Assembly (NCBI GenBank): GCA_963842235.1
Contig: CAWJFT010000001.1
Coordinates: forward strand, 1,054,001 to 1,118,000
Source of the DNA: JACDAN01 sp963842235
GTDB taxonomy: Bacteria; Actinomycetota; Thermoleophilia; Gaiellales; Gaiellaceae
DNA length: 64,000 nucleotides
Direction of reading: 5' to 3'
A program made the position numbers and the translations under genes. The notes under the pieces were generated by a model. The model did no database searches. It was not told the origin of the DNA and was given only the letters and a program-made list of their open reading frames with translations. Positions 19,526 through 26,803 of the stretch are shown here, piece by piece. Positions within the stretch are counted from its first letter, which is position 1, and every line of letters starts with the position of its first letter.

Positions 19526-19963
19526 GCCATCGCGCAACGCGTCGATCGCCGCCTCGGTCGCGCGCGACATCCGGTGCAACCTTCTGGCAGGATCGTCCGG
19601 AGTTAGGCGACGAGGTCTGCGAGATCTTGTCCGGTGACGAGCTTCGGGGCATGGACGGCCGGCGTTGCCGGGACTGGCGAGATTCGATGACAGGACGTTC
19701 CCGCCAAATCGGCCCTTCTCGCAGATCTCGCTTGGCTCAACCATGCGGTTCCCGCATGGCAGCCGGGGCGCTAATGCGCCAGGTAGGCGTCGCAGTGCTC
19801 GCAGCGTCGCTCGCCGAGGGTCACGCCCGCAGCCTACGCCTCGACCGCGTCGCTGCCAGGGAAAGCCGGTAAGCCCGCACGCGCGCGCGGAGCCTCTCTC
19901 GCCGCGACAGCCTACACCGGGGTTCAGGCGCGCTGTCGGGGAGGGCTCCCCCTGGCCGTTGTG
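19526..19963. other. Intergenic stretch, possible gene debris
   Basis: About 440 bases without a convincing gene. On the reverse strand near 19830-19780 a 17-codon frame GTG...TAG encodes a CEHC motif (RRCEHCDAYLA), which could be the start of a lost zinc-ribbon protein, but it is too short to call. Confidence 0.4.
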
Positions 19964-19994
19964 GGGCGGGCGGGACTAAGTAGCCCGCCCGCCC
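19964..19994 (-). terminator. GC-rich stem-loop after the 20.0 kb gene
   Basis: GGGCGGGCGGG (19964-19974) and CCCGCCCGCCC (19984-19994) form a perfect 11-base-pair stem with a nine-base loop, ten bases beyond the stop codon of the reverse-strand gene. There is no T-run, which is common for actinobacterial terminators. Confidence 0.65.
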
Positions 19995-20003
19995 GACTTC
20001 GCT

Positions 20004-20561
20004 TCAGCTCAGCGCAGGCACCGTGACTTCGCAGAAGTCGTCCGTGCGGCCGGTCGATTCCTTGACGACCTCGAAGGAGATCTCCGTGTCGTCAGAGGGA
20101 TCGCTCGGCGTGCCGCCGTGATCGACTACCAACTCGAAGCGGACCTGCCCCGGATTCCTGCCGATCGCCTTGCCGTCCGAGTTGTAGACCACGGCATTGC
20201 CGGTCGAGAGAGTGAGGATCGTGAGCGTGCCGTCGCCGTTGTCCGTCACGCGCAGATCCTTGTCGATCGCGTTGGTCGTGCTCACGACGAACTTGCCGTT
20301 GTCCACGTTCGTGAACGTTTCCGTGATCGAGAGCCGGTTGGCGAAGTAGATGAGCCCATCGCGCCCGCGCGGCATGGCCTTGACCTTCACGTCCGCGACG
20401 AAGTGGCTCTGCACCACCATGTCCGTCTCACAGAAGCCTTCGATCAGGTTGAAGTCGTCCAGGTGGACGGTCTCCTTGAACACGCGGCCGGGCTCGGCCT
20501 GCGCGGACATGGCAAGTACGAGCGCTGCCAGCAACGCTGTTGCCAAGAGAAGTCGCCGCAT
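20004..20561 (-). CDS. Secreted hypothetical protein
   Basis: About 185 residues with a clear signal peptide (MRRLLLATALLAALVLAMSAQA) and a mature beta-rich domain containing two cysteines (GFCETD and DFCEVT) that could form a disulfide. Segments such as FANRLSITETFTNVDNGKF and DNGDGTLTILTLSTGNAVVYN recall secreted actinobacterial proteins of unknown function. ATG 20561 is chosen because AGGAGG lies eight bases upstream; the frame also opens at 20585. A T-tailed hairpin lies about 30 bases upstream of the start and a GC stem follows the stop, so it is insulated on both sides. Confidence 0.75.
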   Translation of the reverse strand: MRRLLLATALLAALVLAMSAQAEPGRVFKETVHLDDFNLIEGFCETDMVVQSHFVADVKVKAMPRGRDGLIYFANRLSITETFTNVDNGKFVVSTTNAIDKDLRVTDNGDGTLTILTLSTGNAVVYNSDGKAIGRNPGQVRFELVVDHGGTPSDPSDDTEISFEVVKESTGRTDDFCEVTVPALS

Positions 20562-20588
20562 CTCTGCTACCTCCTGCCCCCGCAACGG

Positions 20589-20625
20589 TTAAAAAAAGGC
20601 CGCCCCTTCTTCGCTGGGGACGGCC
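20589..20625 (-). terminator. Rho-independent-type hairpin with T-tract, upstream of the 20.0 kb gene
   Basis: On the reverse strand GGCCGTCCCC (20625-20616) pairs with GGGGCGGCC (20606-20598), one base bulged, and is followed by seven T residues. It is the only classical T-tailed terminator I found. No gene ends on this strand just upstream, and the secreted-protein gene starts about 30 bases downstream, so it could be a leader attenuator or the remains of a lost gene's end. Confidence 0.65.
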
Positions 20626-20868
20626 ACCGGGCAGGAAGATTCTGTCATCCGTCGATCCGTAGTTCAAGCGTGGGGCCGGGCGGCGAGCCGAACGCCCGGG
20701 CGCTGTCCCCGACCCCCGGCCCCGGGCGCCGAGCCTAGGCGCGCGGCGCCGGTCTGGACGTGTCCGCCGAGGACCGCACCGGGGACCGCACGCCGTCGCC
20801 GAAACCGGCCCTTCCGCGGGTTCTGCTCCTATCAACCACGCAGTTTCCGCCCGGCCGCTGGCCGCTCA

Positions 20869-20886
20869 ATGCGCCTGATAGGAACG
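20869..20886 (-). repeat. Partial copy of the tRNA-Arg 3' end (candidate att site)
   Basis: ATGCGCCTGATAGGAA matches, with one mismatch in 16, the 3' end of tRNA-Arg at 22762 (ATGCGCCTGGTAGGAA). It stands alone without the rest of a tRNA. The surrounding 20626-21074 holds no gene. The two copies bracket about 1.9 kb containing an integrase remnant, as expected of attachment sites of an element integrated in the tRNA gene. Confidence 0.65.
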
Positions 20887-21074
20887 AATCCCTGCCAATC
20901 GGGGGGTCGTGACACGGACCGTGACTCAGCACGCGCCTCCGCCGCGCCTTCGGAGTGGGCACGACGGTTGCCCTTCTTCTCGCGACGACCGGGATCACCG
21001 CGGCGGTCACGACGTACGTCGGCACGACGCTCGTCTGACGGTCGGCCCGCCACGGCTACGACGCCAGGTCCACC

Positions 21075-21656
21075 TCAACCCGCGTCGACTGTCCGACGCA
21101 TCACGGTGTGGTTCTTGCCCTTCGGTCGGACGTAGCTGAAGCCGGCACGTTCGTAGAGGGCGCGGGTGCTGTTGTAGAGGAACGAGTTGCCGACCCGGCG
21201 GCCGTCGGAGAGGTCCTGGGGGTAGCCCTCGACCACCCCGCCGCCGGCCTGCGCGATGAGGTCGAGGGCGCCGTGGAGGGCGATCCAGGTCAAACCCTTC
21301 CTGCGGTAGTCGCGGTCGATGAAGATGCACGTCAGCCGGTAGTCGGGTGGCGGGTCGCCGGCGGACTCGTAGTCCTTGCGGTGTTTCATGTTCGGCAGCT
21401 CCTCCGGCGTGCCGTACTCACACCACGCCACCGCCTGGTCGCCGTCGAAGACCAGCGCTGCATGGGCACGGCCCTGCTCGACGTACGTGCGCTTGAGACT
21501 TCGGTTGCCCTCGTATCCCTGCCCGCGTTCGGGTCCGTCCGGATGGAACCAGATGCACCAGCAGCCCCCGAAGATGCCGTTGTGCTTCTCCACCAGCGCC
21601 GCAAACGCGTCCCACGTCTCCGGCGTGAGCGCCCTGACCGTGAAGTCGCCCGCCAT
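21075..21656 (-). CDS. GNAT-family acetyltransferase
   Basis: 193 residues. The acetyl-CoA-binding motif A is visible as LTCIFIDRDYRRKGLTWIALHGAL (Arg-x-x-Gly pattern) and a motif B-like end as FLYNSTRALYERAGFSYVRPKGKNHTVMRR. An N-terminal segment GGCWCIWFHPDGPE is typical of a GNAT subgroup of unknown substrate. It lies within the bracket between the tRNA-Arg fragment and tRNA-Arg, so it may be cargo of the decayed element, although similar genes also occur in the core genome of related bacteria. Confidence 0.88.
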   Translation of the reverse strand: MAGDFTVRALTPETWDAFAALVEKHNGIFGGCWCIWFHPDGPERGQGYEGNRSLKRTYVEQGRAHAALVFDGDQAVAWCEYGTPEELPNMKHRKDYESAGDPPPDYRLTCIFIDRDYRRKGLTWIALHGALDLIAQAGGGVVEGYPQDLSDGRRVGNSFLYNSTRALYERAGFSYVRPKGKNHTVMRRTVDAG

Positions 21657-21697
21657 GGCGACAGCCTAGACACCGGGCCTCCTCTCCGGCGTCTCCT

Positions 21698-22078
21698 TCA
21701 GCTCGCAGTCGCAGCGAGGGGTATCGGCGCCGTCGGCGCCTGCCGGAACGCTTCCCGCACCCGCTCGCGGGCGAGCGCGGCGTCGGGGTGGCCGTACAGC
21801 TTGCGGACGAGTTCGCCGCCGTCTTGGTGGCCGAAATGGAGCGCGATGTCGCGCGCGTCCAGCTCGAGCACGTTCCAGGCGTACCAGCCGAAGTAGTGGC
21901 GGGTGGCGGTGTAGAGGTCGACGTTGCCGAACCTGGCGGCGCAACGCACCCGGTTCCAGTGATAGGAGCGCGACGAGGGCCGATAGTGCGAGCCGCGCAA
22001 CGTTGTGAACGCGAACTCAGACTCGCGGGGCAGCGCCAGCAGGCGCTCCCGTGCCGGGTCGGTCAGCGCGATTCGGCG
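21698..22078 (-). pseudogene. Tyrosine-recombinase (integrase) C-terminal remnant
   Basis: The last 126 codons read RRIALTDPARERLLALP, SRSYHWNRVRCAA, then YTATRHYFGWYAWNVLELD and ALHFGHQDGGELVRKLYGHPD, the His-x-x-Arg-His-like and late catalytic segments of phage-type integrases, here with RHYF and LYGHPD. The frame continues upstream without homology and no N-terminal or first catalytic Arg segment could be read in any frame, so the gene is truncated. It lies next to tRNA-Arg, the probable insertion target. Confidence 0.75.
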
Positions 22079-22762
22079 GTTCGGCCGAGCTTCACCAGCG
22101 GCGATGCCTCGGATCCGATGGCGTACACGAACCCGCCATCGCCTGGAAGCCGCCGCCGGCGTGTCACAAACTCCCCCTCGATGGTGCGCCAGCACCCGAC
22201 AAAGCACTCGATGATCGACTTCCAGGCCGGGGCGATCCTCGTCGACCGGCAGTGGAACGCGAAGGTGGCCGAGTTCACGCTGCCCAAGCACGGGTTCGTC
22301 CGGACGAATCGCCATCACGGTCTTGGCGATCTTCGCGGCGCTGCGGGCTGTGAAGCGACTCGGATCGAAGTTCCATAGACGCGCCGACAAGCTGATGCGG
22401 AAGGCAGTCGAATAGCCAGACGGCGGGGAAGGCCGACGACCGCGGACTTCGGCCCGCGCCCCTCTCGAACCAGATTGGCCCCCGCGACGCCGGCAAGACG
22501 CCCGGGGGCCGTGGCAGCGGGGGAGTAGCCCCGCCGCGCGAAGCATCGTTGACCGCATGCCGGCGGCCCGGTGCGGCAGTCGTGAGACACGGACCGGTCG
22601 TGACTCAAATACGTGGCACAGAGCCCCCGGAGACGCCTGTTTCGGCACCCCGCACGGCTACGCAAGATTCCCGGTCGATTCATCGGGAATCCGGTGCAAC
22701 CATGCGGGATGCTGGCCCGTTCTGAACTCGCTTGAACTTTGCTGGCCCGAACCGGCTCGCTA
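22079..22762. other. Decayed region between integrase remnant and tRNA-Arg
   Basis: About 680 bases without an intact gene. A reverse-strand frame near 22160-22065 encodes GFVYAIGSEASPLVKLGRT, which resembles the start of a T5orf172/MUG113 nuclease-like domain but is cut short. Near 22580 the motif CACGGACCGGTCGTGACTCA resembles CACGGACCGTGACTCA near 20913, close to the other end of the element, so the ends may share repeated sequence. Confidence 0.5.
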
Positions 22763-22835
22763 TGCGCCTGGTAGGAATCGAACCTACGACCTCGCGCTCC
22801 GGAGGCGCGCGCTCTATCCCCTGAGCTACAGGCGC
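22763..22835 (-). tRNA. tRNA-Arg (anticodon CCG)
   Basis: 73 bases folding as a cloverleaf: acceptor GCGCCTG/CAGGCGC, anticodon stem CGCGC/GCGCG with loop CTCCGGA (anticodon CCG, reads CGG), T arm GTAGG-TTCGATT-CCTAC, discriminator A, no encoded CCA. Its 3' end is partly duplicated at 20.87 kb. Confidence 0.96.
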
Positions 22836-22862
22836 CGGGATCCGCAGTCTAGCTTCGTCGGA

Positions 22863-23831
22863 TCAGAGCCACCCGGCGCGCTTGAAGGCGCGATGGAGCA
22901 GCAGACAGGCAACGGCCATGACGGCGAGCACGAGGGGGTAGCCGAACGTCCAGCCGAGCTCGGGCATGTGCTCGAAGTTCATGCCGTAGATGCCGGTGAT
23001 CAGCGTCGGGACGGCGATGATCGCCGCCCAGGCCGAGATCTTCCGGACGTCCTCGTTCTGCCGGACGCTGACCTGCGTGAGGTTGGCGGCGAGGATGCTC
23101 GTGAGCAGCTCGCGGAAGCCTTCGACCTCGCGCACGTAGCGGATCAGATGATCCTCGACGTCGCGGAAGTACGGTCGCAGCTCGTCGGGAACGAGCTTCA
23201 GGCCGCTCTCCTCGAGCCGCTCGACCGGCTCGACGAGCGGCGCGATCGCCGCGTACAGCTTCAAGACCTCGCGCTTCACCGCGTAGATGCGCTTGGCGGG
23301 CGTGGCCCGCTCGTCCGAGAACACGTCGGCTTCGACGTCGGCGATGTCCTGCTCGAACGCCACGATCACCGGCCCGTAGTCGTCGACGACGTGATCCACG
23401 ATCGCGTAGAGCGCGGCGGCCGGGCCGAGCCGCAGAAGCTCCGGGCGCTGTTCGAGGCGGAGCCGGACGTCGTCGAGCGGCGCCTCCCCGTGTCGAACGG
23501 TGATGACGAACCCGTCTCCGACGAAGACCAGGATCTCGCCGAACGCGACCCGTTCCTCCGACTCGATGTAGCGGGCGGCCTTCAAGACCACGAGCAACCC
23601 CTCGTCGTAGACGTCGAGCTTCGGCCGCTGGTGAGCCTGGATCGCGTCCTCGACGGCGAGCTCGTGGAGATTGAACTCGCGGACGACGGAGTCGAACTCC
23701 TCTTCGGTCGGGTCCTGGAGCTCGATCCACGCGAAGCTCTTCCCGTCGCGACAGGCCTCGTAGGCGTCCTCGAGCTCGAGCTTCCCGGGCCGACGAGACC
23801 CGTTCTCATATACCGCCGTGTCGACGATCAT
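22863..23831 (-). CDS. CorA-family magnesium/divalent cation channel (copy 1)
   Basis: 322 residues with a large cytoplasmic N-terminal domain, a long helix and two C-terminal membrane segments (about 265-285 and 298-315). The pore signature appears as TGIYGMNFEHMPEL (GMN). Typical of homopentameric CorA channels for Mg2+ or Co2+. It is transcribed divergently from a second CorA-like gene across a 93-base gap that must contain both promoters. Confidence 0.93.
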   Translation of the reverse strand: MIVDTAVYENGSRRPGKLELEDAYEACRDGKSFAWIELQDPTEEEFDSVVREFNLHELAVEDAIQAHQRPKLDVYDEGLLVVLKAARYIESEERVAFGEILVFVGDGFVITVRHGEAPLDDVRLRLEQRPELLRLGPAAALYAIVDHVVDDYGPVIVAFEQDIADVEADVFSDERATPAKRIYAVKREVLKLYAAIAPLVEPVERLEESGLKLVPDELRPYFRDVEDHLIRYVREVEGFRELLTSILAANLTQVSVRQNEDVRKISAWAAIIAVPTLITGIYGMNFEHMPELGWTFGYPLVLAVMAVACLLLHRAFKRAGWL

Positions 23832-23924
23832 CGCCCTGTGATTATGGGCTGCGCGTACAGGGAGGCAGAGGATGTCCCCGCTAGAATGGCGAAGCCATGA
23901 GGACGGACGACCCGCTCAGTACCG

Positions 23925-24905
23925 ATGCCCAGCCTTCCCCGCATCCGCTCGCGCTCCCGCGCCACGCGCGAGGTCGTCGCGCCTCCTGCGCGCCAGCCGG
24001 CTGAGCTCACCGCCGACGGCCTCACCTGGGTCCACCTCGATTCGCCGACAACGGAAGAGGCAATGGCCCTTGCCGAGCGCTTCGGCTGGCACCCGCTCGA
24101 CGTCGAGGACGTCCTTTCCAAGCGCCAGCGGCCGAAGGTCGACGAGTACGACGACTACCGCTTCGTCGTTCTCCACTTCCCGGTCTACGACAAGGCCGTC
24201 CAGCGGCTGAACGCCGGCGAGCTCGACGTCTTCCTCGGCCCGGACTACCTCGTCACGCTGCCGACGGTCGAGCTGCTCCCGGTCACCCGGCTCTTCCAGC
24301 GCTGCGTGGACGACCCGGAGCTGCGCGAGAGCCTCTTCGGCAAGGGCTCCGGCTACCTCCTCTACCACGTCCTCGACGACCTGTTCGACTACTGCTTCCC
24401 GATCCTCGACAAGATCGGGCACAAGCTCGACACGATCGAGGACGACATCGACGAGGGGCGCTTCGAGGAGATCGTCCGCGACATCTCCCGCGTGAAGCAG
24501 GAGATCATCAGCTACCGCAAGATCGTCAAGCCGCAGCGTCCGACCCTGCGGCTGCTCGAGCGGCACGTGGAGCGGTTCCTGCCCGAGGACCTCGAGCTCT
24601 ACTTCGACGACCTCGTCGACGCCTCCGAGCGCATCTGGGACCTGCTCGACAACTACAAGGAGGTCGTCGAGGCGCTCGAGGCGACGAACGAGGCGGCGCT
24701 CTCGCACCGCCAGAACGACGTGTTGCGGGTTCTGACGGTCTTCAGCGTGCTCCTTCTGCCGCTGACGCTCCTCGCGAGCATCTTCGGGATGAACGTGGAT
24801 TTCCCCGGTTTCGGGACGGCGGAGGCGTTCTGGCTGATCATCGCCGCGATGGTGGTGATCTTCGGAGCCGTGCTCGCGTTCTTCCGCTGGCGCCGGTTTT
24901 TCTAG
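23925..24905 (+). CDS. CorA-family magnesium/divalent cation channel (copy 2)
   Basis: 326 residues, with the CorA cytoplasmic domain (TWVHLDSPTTEEAMALAERFGWHPLDVEDVLS, HFPVYD, LDVFLGPDYLVTLPT) and two C-terminal membrane helices around the pore signature ASIFGMNVDFPGFGT. Distinct from copy 1 (low visible identity outside the GMN region), so the two probably differ in ion or regulation. Divergent from copy 1. Confidence 0.93.
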   Translation: MPSLPRIRSRSRATREVVAPPARQPAELTADGLTWVHLDSPTTEEAMALAERFGWHPLDVEDVLSKRQRPKVDEYDDYRFVVLHFPVYDKAVQRLNAGELDVFLGPDYLVTLPTVELLPVTRLFQRCVDDPELRESLFGKGSGYLLYHVLDDLFDYCFPILDKIGHKLDTIEDDIDEGRFEEIVRDISRVKQEIISYRKIVKPQRPTLRLLERHVERFLPEDLELYFDDLVDASERIWDLLDNYKEVVEALEATNEAALSHRQNDVLRVLTVFSVLLLPLTLLASIFGMNVDFPGFGTAEAFWLIIAAMVVIFGAVLAFFRWRRFF

Positions 24906-25025
24906 GGACAGCGGACCAGCACTTCTCCGGCACGGCAGCGGTCTCGTCCCGGACCGCCGTCGAGGCGGTCATGACCCCTACTGCCGATCAGCTTGTCCGG
25001 CAGCGTGGCGTTCTAACCTCTCCGG

Positions 25026-25508
25026 ATGGTCAAGCAGCTCTGGGCGCCGTGGCGGCTCGAGTACGTCGGCCGGGCCGACGAGCAGGATGGCTGCCTGTTT
25101 TGCCGGGCCGCGCAAGGAGACGACGAAGAGGGCCTGATCGTCCACCGTGGCCGCGAGGCGTTCGTCCTTGTGAACAGGTTCCCGTACGCGTCCGGCCACC
25201 TGATGGTCGCTCCGTACCGGCACAGCGGCGACTTCTCGGCGTTGACCGAGGGAGAGACGGTGGAGATCCACCGCCTCGCGAGCCAAGGCATCGGTGCGCT
25301 GGCCCAGCTGTACTCGCCCCAGGGCTACAACCTCGGCTGGAACCTCGGGCGGGTGGCGGGCGCCGGAGTCGTCGACCACGTCCACCTCCATGTCGTCCCG
25401 CGCTGGCTCGGCGACACGAACTTCATGCCCGTGCTCGCCGACGTGAAGGTGATTCCCGAGCATCTGCTCGAGACGCGCCGCAAGCTCGCGGACGCCTGGC
25501 CGACGTAG
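25026..25508 (+). CDS. HIT-family hydrolase (AP4A phosphorylase/hydrolase-like)
   Basis: 160 residues. The nucleotide-binding histidine triad is VVDHVHLHVVPRW near residue 120, and the N-terminal CLFCRAAQ supplies a CxxC zinc-like motif. The start MVKQLWAPWRLEYV is characteristic of actinobacterial HIT proteins related to AP4A phosphorylase, which split dinucleoside polyphosphates. ATG at 25026 follows a weak Shine-Dalgarno. Convergent with the metallo-beta-lactamase gene, eight bases apart. Confidence 0.9.
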   Translation: MVKQLWAPWRLEYVGRADEQDGCLFCRAAQGDDEEGLIVHRGREAFVLVNRFPYASGHLMVAPYRHSGDFSALTEGETVEIHRLASQGIGALAQLYSPQGYNLGWNLGRVAGAGVVDHVHLHVVPRWLGDTNFMPVLADVKVIPEHLLETRRKLADAWPT

Positions 25509-25515
25509 AGGCGTC

Positions 25516-26382
25516 TTAGGACGCCGCTTCGAGCTGGGTGTCGAGCGGGAGCGTCATCCCTTCTCTCGCGAGCTTCGGCGGAGCTCCCTGGTCGCCCCAG
25601 AGCTCTCTCGCGCGGGCCTCGAGCGAGCGCAGCTGATCGTCGGTGTGCATTGGATCGTGATGAAACAGGAGCAGATGCCGCACCTCCGCGGTTCGGGCGA
25701 ACGCCACGGCATGCGCCACGCTCGAGTGGCCCCAACCGACATGCGCGGGGTACTCGTGCTCGAAGTATTGGGAGTCATGCATGAGCACGTTCGTGCCTTC
25801 CGCGAGCGAGAAGCCTGAGAGCCATTCGGGCTCGACCTCGTCGGCCTCGACTCCGAGGTACGGCTCGTGGTCGGGGATGTAGGTCAGGACGTAGCCGTTC
25901 TCCTCGAACCGGTACCCGATCGTTGGCCCGCGGTGCGTGACAGGCTCGGCACGGACTCGTGCCGAGCCGATCTCGAATTGGTCGTCGGGGACGTCGTGGA
26001 ACGTGATCGAAGACGGCACCTCCGAGAGCTCGACAGGGAAGAGCGGCGGCGACAGATACCGGGCAATGCGCTCCTCCAGCGTGTCCACCGGCGACGGGGG
26101 CCCCCAGATGTGGAGCTCTTGGCCCGGCTCCCAGAGCGGGACGAAGAAGCCGAGCCCTTCCAGGTGGTCCATATGGAGATGCGTGAGGCAGAGATGGATC
26201 GGCCGACGCGGCTCCGACGCGAGCCTCAGCCCGAGGAGGCGGATGCCCGTGCCGGCGTCGAGCACGACCGGCGAGCCGTCGTCGAGCTCGAGCTCGACGC
26301 ACGACGTGTTTCCGCCGTAGACGACCGTGTCCGCGCCCGGCGCCGCCAGCGAGCCCCGGCAGCCCCAGACGGCGGCTCTCAC
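25516..26382 (-). CDS. Metallo-beta-lactamase-fold hydrolase, phosphodiesterase-like
   Basis: 288 residues from GTG 26382. The fold begins VRAAVWGCRGSLAAPG...YGGNTSCVELE, with the metal motif LTHLHMDHLEGLGFF (HxHxDH) near residue 74, a mid His in VTHRGPTIGYRF, YIPDHEP, and late HDSQYF and LFHHDP. This N-terminus and the downstream HHD are common to MBL-fold proteins related to cyclic-nucleotide phosphodiesterases and PhnP; substrate not determinable. The GTG overlaps the stop of the PAS protein (GTGA), so both are probably made together. Confidence 0.85.
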   Translation of the reverse strand: MRAAVWGCRGSLAAPGADTVVYGGNTSCVELELDDGSPVVLDAGTGIRLLGLRLASEPRRPIHLCLTHLHMDHLEGLGFFVPLWEPGQELHIWGPPSPVDTLEERIARYLSPPLFPVELSEVPSSITFHDVPDDQFEIGSARVRAEPVTHRGPTIGYRFEENGYVLTYIPDHEPYLGVEADEVEPEWLSGFSLAEGTNVLMHDSQYFEHEYPAHVGWGHSSVAHAVAFARTAEVRHLLLFHHDPMHTDDQLRSLEARARELWGDQGAPPKLAREGMTLPLDTQLEAAS

Positions 26383-26783
26383 GACCCGTCGTCCTCCCAG
26401 AAGACGACGACGACCCCAGCGACGTCCTGTTCGCGGCCCAGCATCGGGATCGCGGTCACGGAGAGCGTGCGCTGCTGTCCGTCCAGCATCGTGAAGTGCA
26501 GCGTCTCGTGTGCGGGCCGCCGCAACCGGCGGGCGACGGACGTCGGCATCTCCTCTGCGCCGACTGCGGTCCCGTCGAGGCGCTCGGCCTGGAATCTGGC
26601 GCGCCATTCGTCCTCGGACAGGTCGCCGAGCTCGGCGTGCGTCTGCCCGATGATTCGTTCCGCGGGCTCGTTGAAGAAGACGAGGGTGCCGTCCTCGTCG
26701 ATCACGGCGAGCGGCGTCGCGAGGTTGGACGCGAATTCGCGGGCCAGGATCACCGGCAGGCTCTTGTGCGCGGTCCGCTCCAC
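26379..26783 (-). CDS. Single-domain PAS protein
   Basis: 134 residues forming one PAS domain: ATPLAVIDEDGTLVFFNEPAERIIGQTHAELG at the N-terminal half and TLHFTMLDGQQRTLSVTAIPMLGREQDVAGVVVVFWED at the C-terminal half. No output domain is attached, so it may be a small sensor acting on a partner. The next gene, overlapping by four bases, is an MBL-fold hydrolase, the obvious candidate. Divergent from the SdrD-like gene at 26.8 kb. Confidence 0.85.
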   Translation of the reverse strand: MERTAHKSLPVILAREFASNLATPLAVIDEDGTLVFFNEPAERIIGQTHAELGDLSEDEWRARFQAERLDGTAVGAEEMPTSVARRLRRPAHETLHFTMLDGQQRTLSVTAIPMLGREQDVAGVVVVFWEDDGS

Positions 26784-26803
26784 CGCCTAAGCGTACTCCG
26801 CTG

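Noticed and set aside
19780..19835. Reverse-strand 17-codon frame with a CEHC motif
   Set aside because: Too short and without a continuation in any frame; at most debris of a zinc-ribbon gene.
22557..23900. A 447-codon forward frame across tRNA-Arg and CorA
   Set aside because: Crosses a tRNA and is antisense of a well-supported CorA gene.
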